Notes: generated from the letters alone by a model not told the origin. DNA of 17,406 bases from DATFEN01 sp035691285 (GCA_035691285.1 DASSJI010000228.1:1-17406), one strand, 5' to 3'. Shown: positions 8,065 through 15,700, counted from the stretch's first letter. Translations and numbers: made by a program.

Positions 8065-8783
8065 CGTCTCGCCTCCCTTCGCGCGAGCGACGCCTGGGTG
8101 AGTCCCAGCACGAGCAGGAGCAGGGTCTTGAGCGGATACTCCAGGGCGCTCACCAGGCCGTACATCGACTGGCCGTGGAGGCGCTCCGGCATCGCGATCG
8201 GGAACTCGCCGACGCGATAGCCGAGCCGCATCAGGTACACGAGCGCCTCGGCATGGAAGTCCAGGAACTGCCCCCGAATGAGCGGCGCGAAGACGACCCG
8301 GCGCATCGCCTTGAGGCCCGAGGTGGTGTCGTACACCCGCTGGCCCGTGACCAGGGACAGGAGCAGCGACAGCGTCCGCATGCCGAGCCGCCGGCCCAGG
8401 GGCGCCCCCGCGTAGCGCTGCGAGGCGACGTAACGCGAGCCGATCAGCATGTCGAAGCCGCCCGCGCCGAAGGCCTCGAGCATGGCCCGAACCTGCTCCG
8501 GCGGGTGCTGTCCGTCCGCATCGAGGGTGACGAGGCCTTCGTACCCGGAGCGCGCGGCGTACTTGAGGGCGGTCTGGATCGCTCGCCCGTAACCGAGGTT
8601 GCAGTAATGCCGGGCCGTCCTGACTCCGAGCTCGTCCAGGATGCGGCCGGTCCGGTCGCGCGAGCCGTCGTCGACCACGAGCAGGTCGTACTCCGGCAGC
8701 TCGCGTCGAACCCTGGCGACGAGGTCCGCCACGGTCGCCTCCTCGTCGTGGGCGGGGACGGCCAGGAGGATTCGACTCGCCAT
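8061..8783 (-). CDS. GT2 glycosyltransferase, polyprenyl-phosphate sugar transferase type
   Basis: A 240-aa protein of the length expected for a single GT-A domain. VPAHDEEATV (9-18) begins the nucleotide-binding fold, VVDDGSRDRTG (36-46) is the nucleotide-sugar acidic motif, CNLGYGRAIQTAL (61-73) is typical of DPM1/ArnC-like enzymes, and LDADGQHPPE (87-96) carries the metal-binding DxD. GLKAMRR (156-162) and FHAEALVYLMRLGYRVGEFPI (176-196) are usual C-terminal features. A hydrophobic stretch at about 212-230 may contact the membrane. It probably transfers a sugar from a nucleotide donor to a polyprenyl phosphate on the cytoplasmic face, with the DUF2304 protein as membrane partner. No Shine-Dalgarno sequence precedes the ATG. 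It is divergent from the sulfatase-fold gene, 68 bp away. Confidence 0.9.
   Translation of the reverse strand: MASRILLAVPAHDEEATVADLVARVRRELPEYDLLVVDDGSRDRTGRILDELGVRTARHYCNLGYGRAIQTALKYAARSGYEGLVTLDADGQHPPEQVRAMLEAFGAGGFDMLIGSRYVASQRYAGAPLGRRLGMRTLSLLLSLVTGQRVYDTTSGLKAMRRVVFAPLIRGQFLDFHAEALVYLMRLGYRVGEFPIAMPERLHGQSMYGLVSALEYPLKTLLLLVLGLTQASLARREARR
8072..8077 (-). promoter_or_regulatory. Ribosome binding site for the DUF2304 gene
   Basis: On the minus strand GGGAGG lies 7 nt before the ATG at 8064, inside the 3' end of the GT2 gene. It supports this start over the overlapping frame that begins near 8059. Confidence 0.6.
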
Positions 8784-8793
8784 CGAAGTGCGG

Positions 8794-8799
8794 ACTATA
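8794..8799 (-). promoter_or_regulatory. Candidate -10 element (TATAGT) for the GT2/DUF2304 operon
   Basis: TATAGT on the minus strand matches five of six consensus positions and ends 10 nt before the ATG at 8783. There is no -35 match at 17-nt spacing and no ribosome site between it and the start, so a leaderless or nearly leaderless transcript is possible. Confidence 0.3.
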
Positions 8800-8851
8800 C
8801 CTCGCGTTCGCTGGTCGGCCCCGCCGGTCCGCCCCTCGGCCGCGAGCTATC

Positions 8852-10219
8852 ATGCGGAACCAGGTGGCTCTTTCCCTCGGAGGCCCCGCCGCGCACCGCG
8901 CCGTCGAGGCCGCCGCTCTCGTGGCCGCACTGGCGTCGGTCGGCTGCGCACGCGCGCCGGCGCGCGTCGTGCTCGTGACCATCGACTCGCTGCGCGCGGA
9001 CCACGTGGGGCCGCGGGCGGAGGGCCCGTCGCTGACGCCGTCCCTCGACGCCCTCGCCCGCGACGGCGTGACGTTCGCCGACGCGATCACGAACTGCACG
9101 GTCACCCGCTGCTCGCACGCCTCGCTCCTCACGGGGCTCTACCCGTGGCGACACGGCCTGCTGGACAACTCGGGCAGGATCGGCGACGTCGCCGCTCTGC
9201 CCGCGCTCCTGCAGCGGCGTGGCGTCGCGACCGGGGCCGTGGTCAGCAGCCTGCCCCTCAAGGGGCTCCTGCCCGGATTCGACTCGGCCCACGAGGGCTT
9301 CGGCGCCGCCGAGGAGGGGCGCAGGCGCTACCCGGTCAAGCGGCCCGAGCAGACGACGCAGGCGGCGGTGCAGTTCCTCGACGCGCATCCGGACGGCCCG
9401 TTCTTCCTCTGGATCCACTACTTCCCGCCCCACGGCCCGTATACGCCCCCGGCCGCCTTCCTCGACGCAGATCCGGCGGCCGCCGGCCCGCGGCTCGAGG
9501 TCGGCGAGCGCAACTACGAGAAGGCGCGCATCCCCGCCTACCAGGCGCTGCCGGGGATCCTCGACGCCCAGGAGTACCGGCGCCGCTACGCAGCCCACGT
9601 GCGCTACGTGGACGCCTTCGTCGGCCGCCTGCTCGACCGTCTTCGCGAGCGCGGGCTCTACGACGACGCTCTCGTCATCGCGACCTCGGACCACGGCGAG
9701 AGCCTGGGCGAGCACGGCTGGTACTTCCTCCACGGCAACCTCGTGTACCAGGAGCAGGCTCGCGTGCCGCTGATCGTCAAGTGGCCGCGCGGGACGGCGC
9801 GGGGAACGCGCTCCAGTGCCCCCGTGGAGCTCGTCGACGTCGCCCCGACGGTCGCGAGCATGCTGGCTCTCCCGGGCTTCGCGGCGGACGGGCAGGCTCT
9901 CCGGCCCTCGGCGGGCGCCGCGCCGCGTCTGCGCTTCACCCAGTCGAACGACGCCGAGCTGGTCGCGATCCTCGACGGCGCGCGGAAGCTGATCATGAAG
10001 CGCGGACCCACCACCTACACCGACGCAGGCTACCCGGCCCTGGAGCTCTTCCACCTCGACCGCGACCCGCTCGAGACCTCAAGCGTGCGCGGCGACGATG
10101 CCGTGGCCGCCGCGCGGCTCGAGGCGGAGCTGCGCCGACGCTATGCGGGCGTCGTCGGCACCGAGCCCGGCGCGCCCGAGAACGAAGAGGCGCTCCGCGC
10201 CCTGGGGTACGTCAACTAG
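8852..10219 (+). CDS. Sulfatase-fold hydrolase/transferase (alkaline phosphatase superfamily), exported
   Basis: A 455-aa protein. A hydrophobic segment at about 18-31 is followed by Cys32 (ASVGC): either a signal anchor or a weak lipobox with Ser at -3. The sulfatase core then follows: VTIDSLRADHVG (42-53, metal ligand Asp45), TPSLDALARDGVTF (62-75), SHASLLTGLYPWRHG (88-102), HYFPPHGPY (189-197), TSDHGESLGEHGW (278-290, metal ligands Asp280 and His281) and a lysine in VKWPRG. Aligned by ASLLTG, the formylglycine position of CxPSR is Thr85 (TRCSH), with Cys at the Pro position. It may therefore use Thr as nucleophile, as phosphoethanolamine and phosphoglycerol transferases do, rather than act as a sulfatase. 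The periplasmic substrate is unknown; sulfated or phospho-decorated glycans are plausible. Its stop shares CTAG with the convergent DUF5916 gene. No Shine-Dalgarno sequence is visible. Confidence 0.87.
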   Translation: MRNQVALSLGGPAAHRAVEAAALVAALASVGCARAPARVVLVTIDSLRADHVGPRAEGPSLTPSLDALARDGVTFADAITNCTVTRCSHASLLTGLYPWRHGLLDNSGRIGDVAALPALLQRRGVATGAVVSSLPLKGLLPGFDSAHEGFGAAEEGRRRYPVKRPEQTTQAAVQFLDAHPDGPFFLWIHYFPPHGPYTPPAAFLDADPAAAGPRLEVGERNYEKARIPAYQALPGILDAQEYRRRYAAHVRYVDAFVGRLLDRLRERGLYDDALVIATSDHGESLGEHGWYFLHGNLVYQEQARVPLIVKWPRGTARGTRSSAPVELVDVAPTVASMLALPGFAADGQALRPSAGAAPRLRFTQSNDAELVAILDGARKLIMKRGPTTYTDAGYPALELFHLDRDPLETSSVRGDDAVAAARLEAELRRRYAGVVGTEPGAPENEEALRALGYVN

Positions 10220-12456
10220 CGCTGCCAGGCGTACGACAGCTTCACGAAGAACTGTCGCTCCGCGCGCTCGAGGCTGTCGGTCTCGCCCAGCTCCCGGTCG
10301 TCGCCATAGCCGACGAACAGCACCGTCTGCCAGTTCAGCTTGTAGGCCAGGAGCGCCGAGCCGGAGAAGGCCGCTTCCCTGGCGGCGACCTCGTCCACGT
10401 ACAGCGAGGGATCGCGTTCCGTCTCCACGTATTGGCCGATCAACCGCGCGAAGGCCCGCGCGGTGAAGTTGTAGGTCGCCCGGATGCGGTCGATCCGCGC
10501 CGTGAAGAGGCGCGGACGATCGCCGCGGCCGGGCACGTCGACGTCGAGCCAGCGCCGCCCGTTGTTGATGCGCAGCTCCAGGTGGTCGGTCGGGCGGAGC
10601 GTCCATCCCAGGCTCACGTTCCCGCCCTTCCCGGTCCGGACGTTCTCGAAGTCGATCTCTCCTCCCAGGAAGCCTTCCAGGTTGATCTGGGGCAGGAAGC
10701 GCGTGGGGCTGGTGTTGAGGACGTAGAGGAGGCGGCTGCGGGGCAGCGTCTGCTTGCCGTCGCCGACCCGGACGTCGTTCCACGCCCAGCGGATGCGCGC
10801 GAAGGTGTTGAAGCGGGCGTCCAGGCCGAAGCCGGGGGACAGCTCGTCGTAGAGCAGGTCGCCCTCGCGATCGAGGGAGCGGTCGGCGATGAAGTACGTC
10901 CGCAGCCGCCGCACCGGGCCGCTCGTCGGCCGGAACGTCTGGCCGGTGTCGAAGGACAGCTCGCGGAAGCCCACCTGGGGCACGAAGCCGTTGTCGGCGC
11001 GGAAGGCGTCGGAGAAGTCCCGGTACTCGAGCCACCAGTCGTGGCTGGGCCGCGAATGGTTCCAGTAGGCGTGGGCACCGTGGCCTTCGAGGGAGCGCCC
11101 ATCCCACTCCTCGGCCAGGTCGGGCCGCTCCGGCGTGAGCGTGGAGCTCCAGAGGAGCTGGGCGCTCACGTTCTCCCCATCCCTCGGGCGCCACTGGAAA
11201 TCGGGCCCGAGCACGCGGTTGAAGCCGCCGCCCTCGATCTCGCGGTCGGACACGAGCAGGCTGACAAAGCTCCTTCCGAAGTCGTGGCGCGCCCGGAAGA
11301 CGCCCGCCCAGGAGCGGAAATCCTGGTCGGCGAAGCTCGAGCCGTTCGGCCCGGGGATGATGGCGCTACCACCGCCCTCGTCCTCGGCCACGAGTGCCGT
11401 GTAGGCGGTCGCGCCGAGGCGGCCGGTGACGCGTCCGCCATAGCGGGGCGAGGTGATGGTGCGCGTGTAGACGGCCTGGATGGGAGTCGAGAGCAGCTCG
11501 ACGCCCTCGAGAAAGAACGGACGCTTCTCGGGGTAGAACAGCGCGAAACGCTCGTTGGCGTCGATCTGCGCCACGTCGGATTCGATCTGCGAGAAGTCCG
11601 GGTTCACGGTGGCGTCGACGGCAGCGGCGGCCGAGGGCGTCCACTTGAGGTCGAACCCCGCCTCTCCAGTCACGGGGCCGCCCTCGAGCGGCGCGCCCAG
11701 GTCGCCGGCGGGCTGGTCGGTGCGCCGGCCGTTCACGTACGGCGCGAGCACCAGGTGCCCGCCCCGGGGAAGGCTGCTGAGGCCCTCGAGCTTGCTCTCG
11801 TAACAAATGAAGCAGTTCCCGCCCCGCGGCAGGCGGTTGGCGAACATCTGATAGCGGAACTCGCGGGGCCAGTTCCGGTACAGCATGAAGCCCCACGTCT
11901 GGGGGTCCGCCGTGGGGTAGCGCAGCGACGAGAACGGGATCCGGATCTCCAGCGTCCAGCCCGCGTCGGAAATGCTCGCCTCGGCGTCCCAGAAGAAATC
12001 CGGCGAGCTGTCCTCGCTCCCCGCGGTGTCGTTGCTCACGGCGTCGTACTGGATGCCGCGCGGGTTGGCGAGGAACAGGATCCCGGTCTTGCCGTCGTTG
12101 CGGGGATCCAGGATCACTCCGGCGTAGTCCGTCGTGCTGTCCACGTTGTCGCGGTCCGCGTACGGGGCCTTGATGGACTCCGGCTCCGGATCGCTCAGCT
12201 CGAGGCCGACGTAGAGATAGCGGTCGTCGTAGGCCAGCCGGCCGACGCTCCGCACCTGCGGCGCCACGTTGTCCCCGGGATTCGTCTCGTACCAGGTGTC
12301 GATGGCGAGGGCGTCCTTCCAGCCGGGATCGTCGAGCGCGCCGTCCACCTGGATCGCGCCCTTCGCCCGTGCGATCCGGAACGTCGGCCTGTCCTGGGCG
12401 CGGACCGGCCCATCCAGGACGATGAACGCCAGGACGATCGTGGCGAGACAGCGCAT
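10216..12456 (-). CDS. DUF5916 protein with N-terminal CBM9-like domain, outer-membrane barrel
   Basis: A 746-aa exported protein. Residues 1-20 form a signal peptide ending in VRA, with cleavage before Gln21. Residues about 30-215 form a CBM9-like beta-sandwich (IQVDGALDDPGWKDA, ASISDAGWTLEIRIPFSSL). C215 and C218 (CFIC) sit in the linker often seen in this family. DATVNPDFSQIESDVAQIDANERFALFYPEKRPFFLEG (281-318 in full; described here by its ends) is the hallmark of DUF5916. After it, short alternating strands fill the C-terminus, ending FFVKLSYAWQR, consistent with an outer-membrane beta-barrel. The function of the family is not established; carbohydrate binding or transport at the outer membrane is a reasonable inference. 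The start has no Shine-Dalgarno sequence but a perfect 5-bp hairpin directly before it. It lies 84 bp downstream of the GH/GT2 fusion on the same strand. Confidence 0.88.
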   Translation of the reverse strand: MRCLATIVLAFIVLDGPVRAQDRPTFRIARAKGAIQVDGALDDPGWKDALAIDTWYETNPGDNVAPQVRSVGRLAYDDRYLYVGLELSDPEPESIKAPYADRDNVDSTTDYAGVILDPRNDGKTGILFLANPRGIQYDAVSNDTAGSEDSSPDFFWDAEASISDAGWTLEIRIPFSSLRYPTADPQTWGFMLYRNWPREFRYQMFANRLPRGGNCFICYESKLEGLSSLPRGGHLVLAPYVNGRRTDQPAGDLGAPLEGGPVTGEAGFDLKWTPSAAAAVDATVNPDFSQIESDVAQIDANERFALFYPEKRPFFLEGVELLSTPIQAVYTRTITSPRYGGRVTGRLGATAYTALVAEDEGGGSAIIPGPNGSSFADQDFRSWAGVFRARHDFGRSFVSLLVSDREIEGGGFNRVLGPDFQWRPRDGENVSAQLLWSSTLTPERPDLAEEWDGRSLEGHGAHAYWNHSRPSHDWWLEYRDFSDAFRADNGFVPQVGFRELSFDTGQTFRPTSGPVRRLRTYFIADRSLDREGDLLYDELSPGFGLDARFNTFARIRWAWNDVRVGDGKQTLPRSRLLYVLNTSPTRFLPQINLEGFLGGEIDFENVRTGKGGNVSLGWTLRPTDHLELRINNGRRWLDVDVPGRGDRPRLFTARIDRIRATYNFTARAFARLIGQYVETERDPSLYVDEVAAREAAFSGSALLAYKLNWQTVLFVGYGDDRELGETDSLERAERQFFVKLSYAWQR

Positions 12457-12460
12457 GCGT

Positions 12461-12474
12461 GGCGGTTTTCCGCC
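12461..12474 (-). promoter_or_regulatory. Hairpin in the 5' leader of the DUF5916 gene
   Basis: On the minus strand GGCGG-AAAA-CCGCC forms a perfect 5-bp GC stem with a four-base loop, ending 4 nt before the ATG at 12456. It occupies the position of the ribosome site, so it could limit initiation. Lack of a T run and its position before a start make a terminator unlikely, though it might end read-through from the upstream GH/GT2 gene. Confidence 0.35.
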
Positions 12475-12540
12475 TTCGACGCTGGCGGCGCCCCCAACGT
12501 TCTGTGAAATGTGGTGAAGCGGCGGCGCGCGCGTCCTGCC

Positions 12541-15501
12541 TCAGCGAGACTGAGGCAGCACCAGCACCGCGGCCATCGGCTGCGGCGCGCGGGCGTCGGC
12601 GCTGGTTCGCACGGCCGAGGGCTTCGCCGGCGGGCGCACGGGCGCCTGGCGCCGAGCGGACGGCGCGGCAACCAGGACGGGCGGCTTTCGCACGGGAGCG
12701 GCGGCGGCCGGCCGCTCGGGGCGCACGAGGGGTCCGAGGGCCGTCTGGACGACGGAGCCCAGCGACACGCTGGCGGCGCCCAGGAGCACGGCCGCGGCGC
12801 TGCCGCGGAACGCGAGCAGGCTGCGACGCGCCCAGCGCGCGCCTGCCGATGCCGGCTTCGGGATCCTGGCCATGCCACACACGGCGGCGGTGCGCTGGAC
12901 CGCGTGGGAGAGCGCGGATGTCGCGATCCAGAGCCGCATGAAGGAGAAGGCGGCGAGCGTCGTGGCGAAGAGCGCGCCGAACAGGACCCCGACCGGCCAG
13001 CGGGACGCGTCGAGGGCCGACGCCGCGGCCAGCGCCAGGGAGAGCGCCGCGAGGCCGAGGGCGCCGACGCCGGTGAGGCGCAGGCGCGTCGCCACCCGCA
13101 GCAGGACCCGGCCCTGGGCGTGCTCCTCGACGAGCGCGCTCAGGTCGAGCCTCGCCCAGGGGCCGAGGCCGACGGACAGGTCGCGGTCGTGCTGCCAGCC
13201 GTCGTCCACGGCGATGGCCTTCACGGCCCGCGTGGCGCGCAGCTCCTTGACGACGCCGTGGAGCACGGTCTCGACCGCGGTCCAGCTCTCTCCCCAGTAC
13301 CGGCCGAGCAGGGTCTCGCCGGCGCACATCCGGAGCGCCGCGAACCCCGCGCCGGCGCTGCGCGCCAGGCTGCGCCGGGGCGTGCCGGAGACCTCGGGCG
13401 GCACGTCGCTCGGCGGGTTCATGAGCCCGCGCACGAGGCCGCGCAGGCGGGCGAGGGGCTGGATGAAGTGCAGCCACGCGATGGTGCGGCGGTAGCGGGC
13501 GCGGCTCTCGGCCGCCGAACGTCCTTCGATGGGCCCGAGGCCGGCGACATCGGAGCGCCCTGCGTAGCGGAAGCACTTGACGAGGGTCGTGGCGAGCATC
13601 GCCAGGCCCGCCACGACGGCCCCCGCTGCCGCCAGGGGCCACGACGACAGGAGCCCGAGAAGGCCCGCGGCGATGAGCGCGATCCAGGCCGCCTGCCACT
13701 GCACCGAGTGCGGCAGGTAGCTCGCGGCGGGGGCGCCCGTGAAGTACACCGACGGGAACGCAGCCGTGCCCCACAGCCCGGCGTTGATGCGGGCCCGGGT
13801 CAGGGAGCGCACGAAAGGAAGCGCGCTGTAGATGCGGCCGCGCCACAGCACGTGCCGGCCCTGGAACTTGTCGGGGTGGTGCGGCGCGAGCCACAGCTCG
13901 CCCTCGCCGTAGCCGATCTGCTGCCGCCAGTAGGCCTTGATGGAGGCGCGGTGGTGGTGCCAGACGAGGGCCGCGGGGGCGAAGCCGATGCGCCAGCCCT
14001 TGGCCTGGAGCCGCCAGCACACGTCCACGTCGTCGCCGGCGCGCAGGAACACGGGGTTGAAGCCGCCGATCGACAGGAGCGCTGCGCGGTCGAAGGCCAT
14101 GTTGCAGCCGGGAACGTGCTCGGCCGTGCGGTCGTCGAGCAGCACGTGGGTGGGGCCGCCGGGGGCGCGGGCCACGCACTGGGCGATCCAGGGATCGTCG
14201 GGCGGCACGACGTTCGGCCCGCCCGAGCCCACTACGTCGTCGTTGAGGAAGGGCTGGACGAGGTAGGTGAGCCACTCCGGGTCCACGCGCACGTCGGCGT
14301 CGCAGTACGCGACGATCGCCCCGGTGGCCGCGTGGGCGCCGACGTTGCGGGCGTTGGAGAGGCCTGCGTTGGGATGGACGTCGATCGTCCGGACGCCGGC
14401 GTGGGCGCGGGCGATCGCCGGCGTGGCGTCCTTCGAGCCGTCGTTCACGAGCACGACCTCGTAGTCCGGATAGTTGAGCCGCTCGAGGGAGGCGAGGCAG
14501 TCCTCGAGGGTGTCGGCCGCGTTGTAGGCGCAGACCACCACCGACACCTTCGGCCAGCGCTTCTTCTCCTCGGCGGGAAACGGCGCGTCGGCGAAGGCCT
14601 GCGTGACCGCGGCCAGGGCCGGCTTGGGCCGGCGCCGCTCGTCCACGAGACCGAAGGCCCAGTCCTTCACGTCCTGGCCGCCGCGCCACCACTCGTCGGT
14701 CCACGCGTAGGCGAAGACCCCGCAGGCGCCCTCGCGGAAGGCGGCGCCGATCTGCATCGCCGTGAGCGCGGCCTGGCCGTCCTCGCCCTCGTGGAGGCTG
14801 CACGCGCCCGCCTCGGCGAGCAACAGCGGCTTGTTCCCGGCGATGTGCTGGAGCCGCGTCAGGTAGGAGCGCAGCTTCCTCTCGTCGTGGAGGTAGACGT
14901 TGAAGGAGCACACGTCGAAGCAGTCGAGGTCGAGGAACTCGGTGGGCGGGTAGTTGACGTAGGTGAAGCGGCCCTCGGGCGCCGCCTGTCGCGCCTCGTC
15001 CACGAGCTCGCGCAGGAAGCGCTCGACCTTGCGGCGGCCGTGCCAGCGCACCACCGGAGGCGGGATCTCGTTGCCGAGGGCCATCAGCAGGACCGCCTTC
15101 TCGTCGCGCAGGCGGCGCACCTCGTCGATCACCTGCTTCCGGATCTCGCGGGTGAGCTTCGCGTCGTCGAGGAACGCGACGTGCTGGGTCCAGGGCAGGC
15201 CCACCATGAGCCCGAGATCCCAGCGCTCGGCAGCTTCCAGCATGTCCTCCCGCGGCGGCGTGTAGAGGCGGACGGCGTTGATGCCCCGCGCGCTCATCAG
15301 GGCGAAGTCGCCCGCGACGCGTTCGGAGGAAGGGAACTGCGACCCGTCGCTCCGCGGAGCGAAGGTGCCGTAGGTGACGCCCTTGAGGTAGAAGGTCTCC
15401 TGCCCCGATCTGAAGAATTTGCCGCTGATCACCGGCCGGGGGCCCGACGCGCCGACGCTGTCCATCGCCGGAGGGATCGGGAGAGCAAGCCCTGTGCCCA
15501 C
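12541..15501 (-). CDS. Trifunctional-looking fusion: GH-A (GH2-like) TIM barrel, GT2 glycosyltransferase, membrane C-terminus
   Basis: A 986-aa single frame. Residues about 23-308 are a TIM-barrel hydrolase resembling the GH2 C-terminal domain (clan GH-A): ALGNEIP with Asn144-Glu145 as acid/base and LLLAEAGA with Glu230 as nucleophile. Residues about 317-560 are a GT2 domain: VSVVVCAYN, NDGSKDAT (353-360), CDADVRVDPEW (400-410), RAGDDVDVCWRL (487-498) and QQIGYGEGEL (527-536). Hydrophobic spans follow at about 603-640, then a soluble part with DDGWQHDRDL (766-775) and VEEHAQGRVLLRV (791-803), and further spans at about 812-858 and 898-925. The last 60 residues are Pro/Ala/Arg-rich. There is no signal peptide, so both enzymes are predicted cytoplasmic. 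A polysaccharide polymerase with built-in trimming or transglycosylation is my inference. GTG 15501 is the first start; ATG 15465 is the alternative, and neither has a clear ribosome site. Confidence 0.85.
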   Translation of the reverse strand: MGTGLALPIPPAMDSVGASGPRPVISGKFFRSGQETFYLKGVTYGTFAPRSDGSQFPSSERVAGDFALMSARGINAVRLYTPPREDMLEAAERWDLGLMVGLPWTQHVAFLDDAKLTREIRKQVIDEVRRLRDEKAVLLMALGNEIPPPVVRWHGRRKVERFLRELVDEARQAAPEGRFTYVNYPPTEFLDLDCFDVCSFNVYLHDERKLRSYLTRLQHIAGNKPLLLAEAGACSLHEGEDGQAALTAMQIGAAFREGACGVFAYAWTDEWWRGGQDVKDWAFGLVDERRRPKPALAAVTQAFADAPFPAEEKKRWPKVSVVVCAYNAADTLEDCLASLERLNYPDYEVVLVNDGSKDATPAIARAHAGVRTIDVHPNAGLSNARNVGAHAATGAIVAYCDADVRVDPEWLTYLVQPFLNDDVVGSGGPNVVPPDDPWIAQCVARAPGGPTHVLLDDRTAEHVPGCNMAFDRAALLSIGGFNPVFLRAGDDVDVCWRLQAKGWRIGFAPAALVWHHHRASIKAYWRQQIGYGEGELWLAPHHPDKFQGRHVLWRGRIYSALPFVRSLTRARINAGLWGTAAFPSVYFTGAPAASYLPHSVQWQAAWIALIAAGLLGLLSSWPLAAAGAVVAGLAMLATTLVKCFRYAGRSDVAGLGPIEGRSAAESRARYRRTIAWLHFIQPLARLRGLVRGLMNPPSDVPPEVSGTPRRSLARSAGAGFAALRMCAGETLLGRYWGESWTAVETVLHGVVKELRATRAVKAIAVDDGWQHDRDLSVGLGPWARLDLSALVEEHAQGRVLLRVATRLRLTGVGALGLAALSLALAAASALDASRWPVGVLFGALFATTLAAFSFMRLWIATSALSHAVQRTAAVCGMARIPKPASAGARWARRSLLAFRGSAAAVLLGAASVSLGSVVQTALGPLVRPERPAAAAPVRKPPVLVAAPSARRQAPVRPPAKPSAVRTSADARAPQPMAAVLVLPQSR

Positions 15502-15508
15502 GGGCAGC

Positions 15509-15524
15509 GCCCCGCAATTGGGGC
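15509..15524 (-). promoter_or_regulatory. Hairpin before the GH/GT2 fusion start
   Basis: GCCCC and GGGGC, separated by six bases, form a perfect 5-bp GC stem ending 7 nt upstream of the GTG at 15501. As with the DUF5916 gene, the stem covers the place where a ribosome site would lie. If ATG 15465 is the true start, the hairpin lies further up the leader. Confidence 0.3.
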
Positions 15525-15700
15525 TTCAATCTATTGACGCATCAGGTGTTAGCTTCGGCACGATTGCGGTGACGTTGGTGTGACGCACGTGCACCTTTTC
15601 GCCTGCGGTCGCCCCAATTCGTGCATGGCCAAGGGGCCGACAGGAATCCCCAGGTCGCGCCCGCCGTTCCAACGGGTTGCCGGCCAGGTGATGGCCGTCG

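Noticed and set aside
8641..12507. Plus-strand open frame of almost 1,290 codons spanning three genes
   Set aside because: It crosses the sulfatase-fold gene out of frame and then the reverse of the DUF5916 gene; the composition is shadow-like with no recognisable domain.
12475..12540. Rho-independent terminator after the GH/GT2 fusion
   Set aside because: GC-rich alternation (GCGCGCGC) is present, but there is no clean stem followed by a T run on the minus strand.
11366..15529. Minus-strand open frame of nearly 1,390 codons overlapping the GH/GT2 and DUF5916 genes
   Set aside because: It is extremely Arg/Pro/Gly/Ala-rich without any fold signature, while the other minus-strand frame carries GH, GT2 and DUF5916 motifs throughout.
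15591..15646. Possible MerR/CueR-type copper operator (CACCTTTTC to CCAAGGGG) upstream of the bufferin-like gene
   Set aside because: The half-sites are imperfect and far too widely spaced for a MerR-family operator.
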